A DNA stretch of 64,000 bases. It comes from Pictodentalium vernedei (Eukaryota > Mollusca > Scaphopoda > Dentaliida > Dentaliidae). The stretch's first letter is position 1. The number at the start of each line of letters is the position of its first letter. Of this stretch, positions 9,311 through 20,510 are shown one piece after another. Location of the stretch: the NCBI GenBank assembly GCA_031216915.1, contig CM062289.1, positions 58,408,577 through 58,472,576 on the forward strand. Direction: 5' to 3'. The notes beneath the pieces were generated by a model, which saw nothing but the letters and a program-made list of their open reading frames with translations, was not told where the DNA came from and did not search any database. The translations under genes and the position numbers were made by a program.

Positions 9311-12300
9311 TAGCTCACCTGACTGAAAGTCAGGGTGAGCTTTTCTGATTACTCTTTGTCCGTCGTCCATCCGTCGTCCAGTGTGAAGGTGGTGTTTGAG
9401 CCTCTTTCTCCTAAACCACTGGCCACATTTTAATTAAATTTCATGTAAATAGTGGTTATATAGGGGCATTTTGATTTTTATGCAAATTAGGTTTCGGCTC
9501 ATATTGAGCAGAAGGGTGGGGAAAAAATGGCCAAATTTTTTGAAAATCTTCTTCTAATGAACCACTAGTAGCAGAAACTTGATATGTGGTATACAGAGTC
9601 CTTTTGAGGTTTAGAATCAAATTTGTTCAAGAGAAGTTTGTCGGGCATTATTTGCCTTCGTTATGGAGGGCCTAAAATTTATATTTTCAGAACCGTGAGG
9701 TCGATTTGAACCAAATTTGATATGAGATGATAATAGGTCATAAGGAGTTGATTGATGCAAAAAAAATTTTTCTCATTGCCCCGTGGGAGCCTCGGGAGCT
9801 AAAAATAGGAAAAACCTTAAAACTGACATATCTCCAAAACTACACGGCACAGAGAATTCTTATTTTGAATAAAGCTTACTTTTATCCAGTAGAATAGAAT
9901 AGTTTAAAAAAAATCCCTATCGGTTTGATCACAAGGTACTTTTTTCTGGACTTTGAAATAACATTAAAAAATCTTCTTCTCCAGATCCAGCAGGCAGAAT
10001 CTTTTGATATTTGGTACGCGACATTGTAGGGTGGATCTGATTCAAATTTGTTCAAAACGGCCCCATGGGTTCATATTTGGGCTTAGTATAGGAGCCCGAT
10101 TTCGAACTTAGTTCATTTCAGGCAAATTTCTTAAAAAATCTTCTCCAGATCCAGCAGGCAGAATCTTTTGATATTTGGTATGCAACATTGTGGGGTGGAT
10201 CTGATTCAAGTTTGTTCAAATCAGCTCCCTAGATTCATATTTGGGCTCACTATAGAAGCTTGAATTCGAACTTACTGCATTTCAGGCAAATTTCTTAAAA
10301 AATCTTCTTCTCCAGATCCAGCAGGCAGAATCTTTTCATATTTGGTATGCAACATTGTGGGGTGGATCTGATTCCAGTTTGTTCAAATCAGCCCCCTGGG
10401 TTTATATTTGGGCTCAGTATAGGAGCCCAAATTTGAACTTAGTGCATTTCAGGCAAATTTCTTTGAAAATCTTCTTCTCCAGATCCAGCAGGCAGAATCT
10501 TTTGATATTGGGTATGCACCATGCTTAGGGAGTGAGATTCAAGTTTGAAAAAATGTCAGATGACGTCACGGCAACCCGGCTCAACGGAGAATTTTCGGGC
10601 TCGTAGTTAAAGATGAATAAAATGGTGTTCGAACGAGGAACGCGCATATTTTCAGATTGGAAGGTTGGAAGAAATCGATTGTGAATCCTCTGGTGCTGAT
10701 AACTTGAGTTTTGGGGGTGTTATTTAAACAGAAAACATACAGGAAAAATTGAGGTGGACAGAGGACGCTGATTTAAAAAATTTCTTTGAACATTACGTCA
10801 TTGACGCTGAAAGTCTCCAACTGAAAATCGATGATGGATAACGAGTCTCAATATTCTGCGTTTTGCCTGGCGTGTCATTGGTGTGGAAAATTACCTGATT
10901 TGAAGATTGTCAGAAGATATATTTACTATTGTGCTTGACATTCCAAACCCAAAGTTGACTACGCTGTTCAGTAAATTTGAAAGGACTGGAGTGGAACGGA
11001 GAGTCAGGGTGTACTGACGGCGATTCAAGTTCAGCTAACGTGACTATAAAACCGGCTACACGAAGACTGTTTAAAAGGTGTACCGACTGAGAAAAAAGCA
11101 GTATCAGAGCATCAGTCTACTACCTGCCACATGAAGACTGTTTAAAATGTGTACCGACCGAAATGTATTTGTTACGTGGACTGTTTAATACGTTTACCGA
11201 CTAAATTTTTCAAAGTATCGGAGCATCAGTCTAATATCTTCCATAGCAATTGTGCGACTGGACAAGTTGGCAGAACTTTTCTCATATCATAAGGAACCTG
11301 CGCAAGACTTGTCGCGCTTCAAGAACACCAACAAAAGAGCGAATGAATGGAAGCGAAACCCTCCTTCATGATTAATATTAGGACTGGAAGCGCAATGAAT
11401 CGTGCATTGCCTGGAACAAAACGGGTAGAAACTTCGAACTGCAGCACCGGCCTACGCATTGAGTTGATGTTTTCTCCCATCATAGCCACACTGTTGGACA
11501 AATGAACGACAACCGACAAGCTATCTTGCCATCCACGTCTCCAAATTGGACTTTTATTTAATTTTTACAATATCTTTGAGATATTGGTGCTCCTGATAGA
11601 GGAGGAATTTCCAAATACAGATACAGATACAGTTTGTTCAAGCCAAGTCCCTGGGTTCATATTTGGGCTCACTGTGGTAGCCCGAATTATAACTTAGTTC
11701 AAAATGAGGAATTTATCCAGCAGTCTGAATGTTTTGATATTTGGTATGCAGCATCCTTAGGGGGTGAGATTCAAGTTTGTTCAAGCCATGTCCCTAGGTC
11801 CATATTTGGGTTCACTGTGGGAGCCCAAATGATAACTGAGTTCAAAATGAGGAATTTTCTTTAAAAATCTTCTTCTTCAGATCCAGCAGTCAGAATGTTT
11901 TGATATTTGGTATGCAGCATCCTTAGGGGGGTGAGATTCAAGTTTGTTCAAGCCATGTCCCTAGGTCCATATTTGGACTGACTGTGGGAGCTTGAATTGT
12001 AACTTAGTTCAAAATGTGGAATTTTCTTTCAAAATCTTCTTCTTCAGATCTAGCAGTCGGAATGTTTTGATACTTGGTGTGCAGCATCCTTAGGGGGGTG
12101 AAATTCAAGTTTGTTTGTTAGTCCCTGGGTTCATATAGGGGCTCCCTGTGGGAGCCAGAATTATAACTTAGTTCAATATGAGGAACATTCTTTAAAAATC
12201 TTTTTTTTTAGATCCACTGGTCAGAATCTTTGGATATTTGGTATAAGCTTTTCTTAGGAGGAGCAGATGCAACTTGTTACTTGTTGAAATCAATTCTCTG

Positions 12301-12359
12301 TGTAGATATTTAAGCTTCCATGTCAGGTGAGCGCCCTCAGGCCCCCTGGGGCCTCTTGT
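9311..12359 (+). mobile_element. Tandem-core element H1 (Helentron-associated-like)
   Basis: The 5' tip 'tagctcacctgac' forms a hairpin with 'gtcagggtgagct'. An inverted copy 'gtcaggtgagcg' sits about 35 bp inside the 3' end, followed by the stem 'aggccccctggggcct' and terminal 'cttgt'. Between them are 'gtccgtcgtccatccgtcg' and about eight ~163-168-bp tandem units ('agatccagcag', 'tttgatatttggtatgc', 'ttcaagtttgttcaa'). Asymmetric inverted ends, a 3' stem and a tandem core match the architecture described for Helentron-associated elements and bivalve pearl elements. A 1.1-kb insert sits at 10537-11632. Confidence 0.72.
10537..11632 (+). mobile_element. 1.1-kb insertion inside the H1 array
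   Basis: It splits one array unit between 'ttcaagtttg' and 'agtttgttcaagcc', giving a short putative TSD (agtttg). It ends in 'tacagatacagataca', a simple-repeat tail of the kind left by non-LTR elements. No conserved protein domain was seen, so it may be a truncated or non-autonomous retroelement. Confidence 0.5.
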
Positions 12360-12404
12360 ATTATATAAACTACTTAAAAGTTCAGATATTGAACAATGTA
12401 TCCA

Positions 12405-12767
12405 GGGAGCGTGGTGGCTCAGTAGGTAGAGGTGCAGGCTGCAAGCCGAGAGGTCCTCGGTTCGAATCCCACCTGCGGCAACCACATTGTGTCCTTGGGC
12501 AAGACACTTCATCTCCATTGTCCGCGTGGGGGCACAGTGGCGTGGTGCACTAAGGCCTACTGCACGTCGATAGTGCAATTGTCTTCAACCAATGCTAACC
12601 CTGCTTGTGTGGAGTTAGTATGTTGGGGAGTTGACAGTTGCTTGCCGTTGCTCGGTGGTTCTCTCTGGGTGCTCCGGCTTCCTCCACCTGTAAAACTGTC
12701 ACGGTCACGATTAGCCATTGTGTATAAATATGTGACCTTAAACACCAATAAATAAATCAATATAAAT
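12405..12767 (+). mobile_element. tRNA-derived SINE, copy 1, with TSD
   Basis: A-box-like 'tggctcagtaggtagaggtg' and B box 'ggttcgaatcc' form an internal pol III promoter. A middle block 'gtgtccttgggcaagacac' of a type common in metazoan SINEs follows. The tail is 'caataaataaat'. Exact 13-bp TSDs 'aacaatgtatcca' flank it (12392-12404 and 12768-12780). It is not a tRNA gene because the tRNA-like head continues directly into the SINE body. Confidence 0.92.
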
Positions 12768-12780
12768 AACAATGTATCCA

Positions 12781-13540
12781 ATACATTTACCATTTTTTCT
12801 TGAAGTTATGATCTAGAGACATAAGATATATACATGAAATTCAAATAATTTATTTCCAAATTAATAAACACAGTATGTTGTTGGTTATGATTGTTGTACA
12901 AGAATATAAAAAAACCTGACAAGTACACATGTATACTCATATTGTGTGCTTCCCTCTCGTAATTAATAACGGGCATATCATGCGCTCATGATGCAGCTGT
13001 TTATTGTCTATCAGGTCATCCATCAAAAAAGTTGTTTATTTTACTGCTTCATTTTCATTGCATAAATGATGTGAAATAAGTGGACAGGAATATACAATTA
13101 AGAAACATAACCTATGTTTTTGAGACAAAAAATGAAAATAATAGTTATTCAAGAATTTTTTTTGCAAGTGTCGTCTGTATTTCATGTTAGGTAAAGGGTT
13201 AAAAAAAGCAAAAAAAACCAATGAAGTCCCCATTACTCCCACGGCAAAGCGTCTTCGTGTGCGCGCGCAGATTCATAACACAATTGTTGATTGCATAATT
13301 CGCTTGTGAAGTTATCATTTATAATCAAACCCAGAAATCCCAGTAAATCAAACGTTGGAAAGTAATAAATTAACATTACTACTGCACAATAAGCTGATGC
13401 ACACAATATAAAGCAACTAAAATGCCTTTCAGCATTTTTCAGTAGAGTCCTGATAGTGGTTTTTATTATATGCTAGCTTGTGAATTATCGCGGATTATCT
13501 AAAAGATATTTCTTGATATCCATCAACTCATTGGATATTT
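12781..13540. other. Unassigned repeat DNA with MITE remnant
   Basis: 13105-13203 matches the right half of the TTAA MITE at 29173-29422 (gttaggtaaagggttaa end). The remainder shows no gene. Confidence 0.5.
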
Positions 13541-13543
13541 AGG

Positions 13544-14020
13544 AATATCCCTCAGTAGTTTCCTAAATGACACCACGCTATGCCAAATCATGTTGCCTTG
13601 AAGGAATGATCAGCTGATCTTTGTTATTGTTTTGAACGTATGCATTTTTGGTCGAATTGGGCTGAATATTGTGCAATAAAATGTCTCGTAGCATTTAATA
13701 AAAATGAAAATCTACTCTATTTTAGTTAGTATCTGAAATTATCTCATGAGTGTGGACCTGAAAGTTTTATTTTTCATGAGCGCTTGCGAAAATGAAAAAT
13801 AATATTTTCAGGGTCACACCATGAATTTTTTCAGTAGCTTCCTAAATGACGTTACACTTTGGCGAATGACGTTGCCTTGAACGTCGCCTCGAAGGAACGA
13901 TCAGTAGCTTTTTGTTATTGTCTTGAAACAGTCGAATTGGGCTGAATATTGCACAGTAAAATGTCATGTAGCATATAATAAAAAGAAAATCTACGCTGTT
14001 TTAGCAAATATCGGGAATTA
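13544..14020 (+). repeat. Diverged tandem duplication, ~300-bp period
   Basis: 'cagtagtttcctaaatgac' near 13551 and 'cagtagcttcctaaatgac' near 13840 start two copies that share 'tcgaattgggctgaatattg' and 'aaaatctac'. Between them a small fold-back (13747-13830) pairs 'gtggacctgaaagttttatt' with its inverse. Confidence 0.75.
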
Positions 14021-14423
14021 GGCCACACAAAGTAGATCTTCTGTTTCTCAGGCCATTATTTGTAAAATTGCATGCAGGCGAGCATTTTTTTATTTTATTT
14101 TTTATATCTGTAATTATTTCTTTGCCATCAAAAGTTTATGTTCTTGGTTTTTTGTTTTAGGCCTCATAATCTACAGAATAGCATGGGTGGTGGTGTATTT
14201 TGTCCCTTGACAGCAAGAAGGCTTTGCAATGCTAAAGCATTGCAAAGCCTTCTTGCACTCAAGTGACAAATTTATCAATGTTTTTAACTTGGGTAAAATA
14301 TCAGACATAAACCATTTAATTTTTATTTTTTTTCAAGTTCACATTGGTAAAAAAAGAGAGCATGCGGCAGCCAAAAGGTCCATGTGGGAGGGCCTGAGAA
14401 ACAGAGTTTTATTTTCTTAGGCC
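14020..14423 (+). mobile_element. TIR element family F, copy 1
   Basis: The ends both carry 'ctgtttctcaggcc' in inverted orientation. The centre is the hairpin 'gctttgcaatgctaaagcat' with 'cttgagtgcaa'-type outer arms. Non-coding, ~400 bp. Confidence 0.78.
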
Positions 14424-14489
14424 TTATCTTATGAGTGTGGACCTGAAAGTTTTATTTTTCACGAGCGCTAGCGTGAGTGAAAAATAATA

Positions 14490-14916
14490 CAGTGGAGCCC
14501 ACTTAATTGGATATCTCTTAATTGTATATCCCTGTTAATTGAATATAATTTTCAAACACAAAACCATTTACAATACCTTCAGTACAAATTTGATCTGTTA
14601 ATTGCATATGGGTTGTAAAGTAAACTGTTCATTGTATATAAATTTTTGTAATATGTCGAAAAAATTACTGTGACACGCACCAAATTTCCCTTATTTATCA
14701 ACCTTTTTGGCCTCACTAAATCCAATACAGGCATTTATTCTATTATATCTTGTTTGACAGAGCTCTATGAGCTCTGTCAAACAAGATATAATAGAATAAA
14801 TGCTCAGTTTACCCCCAGAACACAGGAAACTGACCAAATCACTGTTAATTGTATACTCCAGTTAATTGAATAATTTTCACTTGCAAAATGGATATTCAAT
14901 TAAAAGGATTCTACTG
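14490..14916 (+). mobile_element. TA-type element family P, copy 3
   Basis: TA|cagtggagcccacttaatt to 'ggattctactg|TA'. The intact central hairpin 'gagctctatgagctc' has arms 'tatatcttgtttgacagagc'. No coding capacity. Confidence 0.85.
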
Positions 14917-15296
14917 TATCTCCATTATGTGACAAACCCTGCACCTTGCACAGCCTTAGTGAGTGAGTGTACATTTTCAAGTAGTGTGTGATAGGGCAGT
15001 TACCAATTTTCTTAACCATGACTACTCTGTGCACTGCACATGGTTAACCCTTTAACCAATGCAGACGATTTCAAAAGCTCTGGTGTGAGTGGAAAATAAT
15101 ACTTTCAGGTTCACACGAATGCTTTTGTGGGGACTTATTACAAAAGTTTGCTTCTTAAAATTTTGACATCAGTGTGCAGAAGGTTAAGTTAGAAGATTAT
15201 GTCAACCAGCACCTGTTCAAAGAGCCAGATGATAAATAACATTAAGTGTTAACCCTCCAATGTAAGAAAATGGCCAAATTTGCAGAACATTACTTA

Positions 15297-15610
15297 CAGT
15301 TAAAACTAGAAGTCCTGTCATGGAATGCGTGCAAATAGCACGTCGATCTGCACGTTAATCTACGCGTTATGACCATAGTAAGGCTATCAAATTCTGTACA
15401 TTTGTCTTGTGCACACGCAGTGTTTCAGCCAATGGACCTCCGGGTAACCCAGAGGTCCATTGGCAGAAACATTGCCTGTGTTTGCTATGAGTAACCAGGA
15501 GAACCTGATGTGCTTTGGATACCATTCAATATGGCAATTACGTGCAATTCCTACGTGCAATTAAGCCTAGATAAGCGCACAGTTCGTGACAGGACTTCTA
15601 GTTTTAACTG
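15297..15610 (+). mobile_element. TA-type element family D, copy 1
   Basis: TA-flanked ends 'cagttaaaactagaagtcct' and the exact inverse at 15591-15610. The central palindrome contains 'cagccaatggacctccggg'. ~314 bp, Tc1/mariner-type MITE. Confidence 0.88.
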
Positions 15611-15711
15611 TACTAAAATCGCCATTCATATTTTTTTCATTATTTTTTTTTACTATGTTTGTGAGGCAAAAAATAACTTCACTTCATACTTGAGTTCTGG
15701 TTATGATATAG

Positions 15712-15786
15712 CCATAGGGCCCCACAAAGTAGATCTTCTGTTTCTCAGGCCATTTTTTGTAAAATTGCTAGTGGGCGGGAAGTTTT
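15712..15786 (+). mobile_element. Family F element, copy 2, left piece
   Basis: Matches the left end of F1 ('cacaaagtagatcttctgtt'). It stops where H2 begins; the right piece resumes at 18424. Confidence 0.72.
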
Positions 15787-18027
15787 CAGCTCACCTGAGC
15801 AAAGCTCAAGGGGAGCTTTACTAATCACTGTCCATCTGTAGTCCATCGTCGACTACCGTTAACTTTACATTATCGACTTCTCACGAACTAGTCTCAACCA
15901 AATTGAACCAAATCTGGTGTGCATGTTCCCTATCATATGTCAATTCAAGTTTGTTCAAATAAAGTTGTCATCCCCATGTGAGGGGGGGGGGGGGGGAGGG
16001 GCATCACAAAGGGCATAACTCATATGTTCATATTTGCTTTAACACTTCTCTAGGGGAGTCAGATTCAAGTTTTGTCCCCGGGTTAAGATTCGGGATCTCG
16101 TTTGGAGCCCAAATTTTAACTTGGTAGTGCAATATGAGGAAATTTCTTTGAATATCTTATTCTTCAGATCCACCAGTCAGAATCCTTTCATATTTGGCAT
16201 TCGAAATCTGGGGGGGGGGGGGACAGAGGGGGTCAGATTCAATTTTGCTCAAATCGGGTCTCTGGGTTAATATTTGGCCACCCTATTGGAGCCTCTATAT
16301 CTTCTTCAAATCCACCCGTTGAAATCTTTTGATATTTGGTATACAACATCTCTAGGGGTGTCTGATTCAAGTTTGTTCAAATTGGGTCCCTGAGTTAATA
16401 TTTGGGCTCTCTTTGGAGCCCGAATGTTAACTTAGTGCAATATGAGGAAATTTCTTTGAATATCTTCTTCAGATCCACCCTATTGGAGCCCAAAGTTTAA
16501 CTCAGTGCAGTATGAGGTATGTTCTTTAAAAAGTCTTCTTCTTCAGATCCACCAATCAGAATCTTTTTATATTTTGTATATAACATCTCCAGAGGGGTCA
16601 GATTCAAGTTTTTTCAAATTGACTCCCTGGATTAATATTTGGGCTCTTTATTGAATCCTGAATTTTAACTTAGTGCGATATGTGGAATATTCTTTCAAAA
16701 TCTTCTTCTTGAAATCCACCAGTTGAAATCTTTTGGTATTTGATAACAACATCTCTAGTTCAAGTTTGTTCAAATTAGGTCCCTTGGTTAATATTGGGGG
16801 CTCCCTATTGGAGCCCAAAGTTTAACTTGAGGAATGTTCTTTAAAAATCTTCTTCTTCAGATCCACCAATCAGAATCTTTTCATATTTGGTATACAACAT
16901 CTCTAGGGGGGTCAAATTTAAGTTTGTTCAAATCGGGTCCCTGATTTCAAATTTGAGCTCTCTATTGGAGCCCAAATTTTACCTTAGTGCAATATGAGGA
17001 ATGTTCTTTAACAATCTTCTTCTTCTGATTCACCAATCAGAATCTTTTCATATTTGGTATTCAACATCTCTAGGGGGGTTAGATTCAAGTTTGTTCAAAT
17101 CGGGTCCCTGAGTTAATATTTCCGGTCTCTATTGGAGCCTGAATTTTAACTTAGTGCAATATGAGGAAATTTCTTTTGAAAATCTTCTTCTTCAGGTCCA
17201 CCAGTCAGAATCTGTTCATATTTGGTATACAAGATCTCTATTGGTGTCAGATTCAAGTTTGTTCCAATCAGGTCCCTGGGTTAATATTTGGGCTCCCTAC
17301 TGGAGCCCAGAGTTTAACTTAGTGCAATATGAGGAATGCTCTTTAATAATCTTCTTCTTCAGATCCAGCCGGTCAGAATCATTTCATATTTGGAATACAC
17401 CATTTCTAGGGGGTGCAGATTAAAGTTTGTTCAAATGGGAACCCTAGGTTAATATTTGGGTTCTCTTTAGGGAGCCCAAATTTTAACTTAGTGTAACATG
17501 AGAAATTTCTTTTAAAATCTTCTTCAGATCCACCAGTCAAAATCCTTTGATATTTGGTATACAAAATCTCTTGGGGTCAGGTTTAGGCTGCTTATGAAAG
17601 CCCAAATTTTAACTTGGTGCAATATGAGTAAAAGCATTTGAAAAGCTTCTTTTCCAGTTTGAGCATTCAGAATCCTTGGTTATTTTGTATACAGCACCTG
17701 GGCACCATTGGAGGTCAGAATTTTGTCCAATCAGTTTCTTCAGCTCAAGAGGGGAAGGGGTGGGGGTGAGGAGCAGATGAAAGTGTTTTTAAAATCCATT
17801 CTTTGGTATTTTTCCATCAGTTATGCCTTTCAAACTGCAGTGACATAACAACCCTTGGATTATGACAGTGCTTGTCTACAGCTAGTGGAATTGGACCCAG
17901 TCAGCAGGACCTAGGAATAATTTCATAACTTTATTTCTTTATAGTGTTGATAAGCCATGACTAGACTAAATGCTCCTTTGAACTACTTTGTCATGTGAGC
18001 GATTTAAGGCCCCTTGGGGCCTCTTGT
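15787..18027 (+). mobile_element. Tandem-core element H2 (Helentron-associated-like)
   Basis: 5' 'cagctcacctgagc' hairpin, 'tctgtagtccatcgtcgac', then about nine ~160-bp units of a subfamily ('agatccaccagtcagaatc') from about 16150 to 17640. The 3' end is 'gtgagcgatttaaggcccc' then 'ttggggcctcttgt'. The unit sequence differs from H1/H3 mainly in 'ccacca' for 'ccagca'. Confidence 0.72.
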
Positions 18028-18028
18028 T

Positions 18029-18423
18029 ATTATAAGTGGGTGGTATATAGTGTTCACTATGTCCACCCATATGTCTGTACATCTGTCCATAATGCTTTAG
18101 GACGGTACACATCTGCTATCCGCAACTCTTCCTAAACCAGTGAATGGATTTCATTGAAACTCTCAGACATTCTTTTACACACATTGAAGATGTGCATCTC
18201 CTATTTTCTCTTCAGATATTTTCATATTTACAGTTCCCCATATTCAAAAATGGTCTTTGTCAATTCAAGCTTTGGGGTGGAGGTGTGTGTGTGTGGGGGG
18301 GGGGGGGGAGGGGCTTGGTCAGTGATTGTGCTCTCTACATTAATCACACTTTTACTGTTGTAAAATGTTTCTTGGTGGGAGTAGGTGGTATCATTTAGTG
18401 AGCAGTGCTCACAGTTTTTCTAG
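18029..18423 (+). mobile_element. Helitron-like non-autonomous element G1
   Basis: The 3' end has stem 'gtgagcagtgctcac' followed 8 nt later by terminal CTAG and a flanking T, the classical Helitron 3' signature. The 5' side 'tattataagtgggtgg' resembles G2. G-rich run at 18296-18308. Confidence 0.6.
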
Positions 18424-18745
18424 TTTTATTTTTTGTTTTTGTAATTATTTCTTCGCAATCAAAAGTTCATGTTCTTGATTTGTTTTATGTTTTAGACTTC
18501 ATAATCTGCAGAATAGCAGGGTGGTTGTGTATTTTGTCCCTTGAGTGTAAGAAGGCTTTGCAATGCTAAAGCAATGCAAAGCCTCCTTGTTGCACTCAAG
18601 GGACAAATTTATCAATTTTATTAACTTGGGTAAAATATTTTTATTTTTTTAAGTTTGTATTGGTTATAAAAAAAGAGCATACAGCAGCCAAAAGGACCAC
18701 ATGGGAGGGCCTGAGAAACAGATTTGTAACTTTTTTAGACATAAG
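18424..18745 (+). mobile_element. Family F element, copy 2, right piece
   Basis: Continues the F sequence (gtaattatttcttcgcaatc), carries the central hairpin at about 18540-18605 and ends with the inverted 'ggcctgagaaacag'. Confidence 0.75.
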
Positions 18746-18927
18746 GCTAAAAAAAATAATGTTTTGATTCTCAGGCCCTCCCTCGTTGGATTTGAATCTC
18801 CACATTAGACATTTTTATTATGTCATGTTTTTTTAAGAATTTGTGAAAACTTGGAATGGTCATCTTTTCACATTTCTCGACATATAATTATTTAGCTGTG
18901 TTTGCAGTAAATTGGTTTTTCTTGTTG

Positions 18928-18969
18928 CAGTTTATGGGAGAGTGCCCAGAGGCACTCTCCCATAAACTG
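18928..18969. repeat. Perfect hairpin
   Basis: 'cagtttatgggagagtgcc' pairs with 'ggcactctcccataaactg'; 4-base loop. Confidence 0.9.
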
Positions 18970-19004
18970 TAAGAAGGCAAATTCTGATATACTGGATCAT
19001 GATT

Positions 19005-19062
19005 TAATTATTTATTTGCTGGTGTTTAAGGTCATATATTTCTGCACAATGGCTAATAATGG
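19005..19062 (-). mobile_element. SINE 3' fragment, reverse orientation
   Basis: The reverse complement matches the SINE tail 'gccattgtgcagaaatat' and 'gaccttaaacaccag'. Confidence 0.7.
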
Positions 19063-19502
19063 CCGCAACACCGATATAAACTCAAATTTAACCAATCATT
19101 TAGAGCCATGTTTCCCATTTTAAAGGACTCCTACCCCAAGCATTGGTTACTGGGGCCTATTCTAATGGAATATGATGCTTGACAGATCTATACCATTAAA
19201 AAGAACAATAAAATACAAATCCTTTTAGCTGTTGTTACGGCAGTTAGTTATAAAAGGTATAAAATAATTACACTAAAATACAACCTTTTTTCTTTTTCAA
19301 GTGGAAAGACAGCAAAAAGATTTACTGAGTATACTCAACCTTTTACACGAAAAAAAAAAAAAAAATAAAAATAAAATCCCCCCTCCCTCACTGATTTGAA
19401 AAAAAAAATTGCCTGAGAATCAATTCAGTTTTTTTATTTGGCCTAAATGTTGAAAGTAACCTCAAACACCTATAAATAATACTGCTTTCTGTACCATTTT
19501 AG

Positions 19503-19670
19503 GTTATGAGTGGTCCGATGGAACACCATTTGATTACACAAACTGGAATGATGATGAGCCTAACAACCATAATGGATTGGAATCTTGTGTGGAATATAGT
19601 TCTATAACAGAAAAATGGAGTGATAACAATTGCTTCTTGGCAAAAAACCATATATGTAAAATTAAAAAAG
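19503..19670 (+). CDS. C-type lectin-like protein, exon 3 (CTLD1, ligand-binding half)
   Basis: The acceptor 'accattttag' precedes 19503 and the donor AAG|GTAATG follows 19670. Phase 1 in and phase 1 out match exons 2 and 4. The translation GYEWSDGTPFDYTNWNDDEP leads on to the conserved second half of a CTLD. Visible features: W of the NW motif, an EPN triplet (classically linked to mannose-type binding with bound Ca2+), two Cys (ESCVEY, DNNC) and the last Cys of HICK. The usual WND Ca2+ motif reads WSD. Ca2+-dependent sugar binding is therefore plausible but weakened; this is inference. Confidence 0.9.
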
Positions 19671-19828
19671 GTAATGATTCAAGTATATTTTTTTCACGAG
19701 ATTGATGGATAAGTTCTTTACCTTCTATCTATGCTTCTCTTTCTCTCCATGATATAGATGCCATGGGATGACCTGGCTGGTAGTGTGATGAATTATTTTT
19801 CAAAAGTTATTTGTAGCACAAGAATTTT

Positions 19829-20510
19829 TAGCTAACCTGAGTTAACTCACTGTCCGTCATCCATCATCTGTCAATCCTTCGTAAACATGGTGTTTGCATC
19901 TTCCCCTCCAGAACTGCTGAATTGACTTGAGTTAAATTTGAGGTGATTGTTTGTTCTGACATCGCATTTTGTTTTTGTTCAAATCAACTTGTTCAGCCCC
20001 ATAGGGGTGGGGGGTGGGGGGGGGAGGTATACAGTATTATTATTAGCTCGGGGAGTTTTACTAATCACTTTCCATCTGTCGTCTTTCCATCTGTTGTCTA
20101 CTGGGCCAAATTGAACCAAATCTGTTGTGCATGTTCCTTATCATATATCAATTCAAGTCTGTTCGAATAAAGTTACCATGCCCACTGGGGGGGGGGGGGG
20201 GGGGGAATAACTCTGATAGTACCCATATATTTCTTCAGAACCATCAATTAGAATCTTTGAATATTTGGTATACAACTTTGGTAGGAGGGGCAGTTTCAAG
20301 TTTGTGCAAATTGAGTCCCTCGTTGAATATTTGGGCTCAATATTGGAACCTGAAATTTAACTTTGTGCAATATGAGCAATATGAGGGATTTTCTTTAAAA
20401 ATTTTCTTCTTCAGATCCACTGGTCAGAATTCTTAAATATTTGGTATGCATCTCTGGGGGCAGGGAGGAGGGGGCATGTCAGATTAAGGTTTGTTCAAAT
20501 CAAGTCCCTT
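19829..20510 (+). repeat. Degenerate H-type tandem-core elements
   Basis: A broken 5' end 'ttagctaacctgagttaact', 'ccgtcatccatcatctgtc', a second start at about 20045, and two decayed array units ('agatccactggtcagaatt'). Long G runs at about 20007-20025 and 20187-20205. Confidence 0.6.

Noticed and set aside
9980-12240. Regularly spaced repeats that could be mistaken for a CRISPR array
   Set aside because: The whole ~168-bp unit repeats with gradual divergence and no unique spacers; the DNA is eukaryotic.
12410-12490. tRNA gene
   Set aside because: A and B boxes are present but the sequence continues into a SINE body with TSDs; same at 35040-35110.
18144-18398. 84-codon frame in element G1
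   Set aside because: Passes through a G run and ends in the Helitron 3' stem; no domain.
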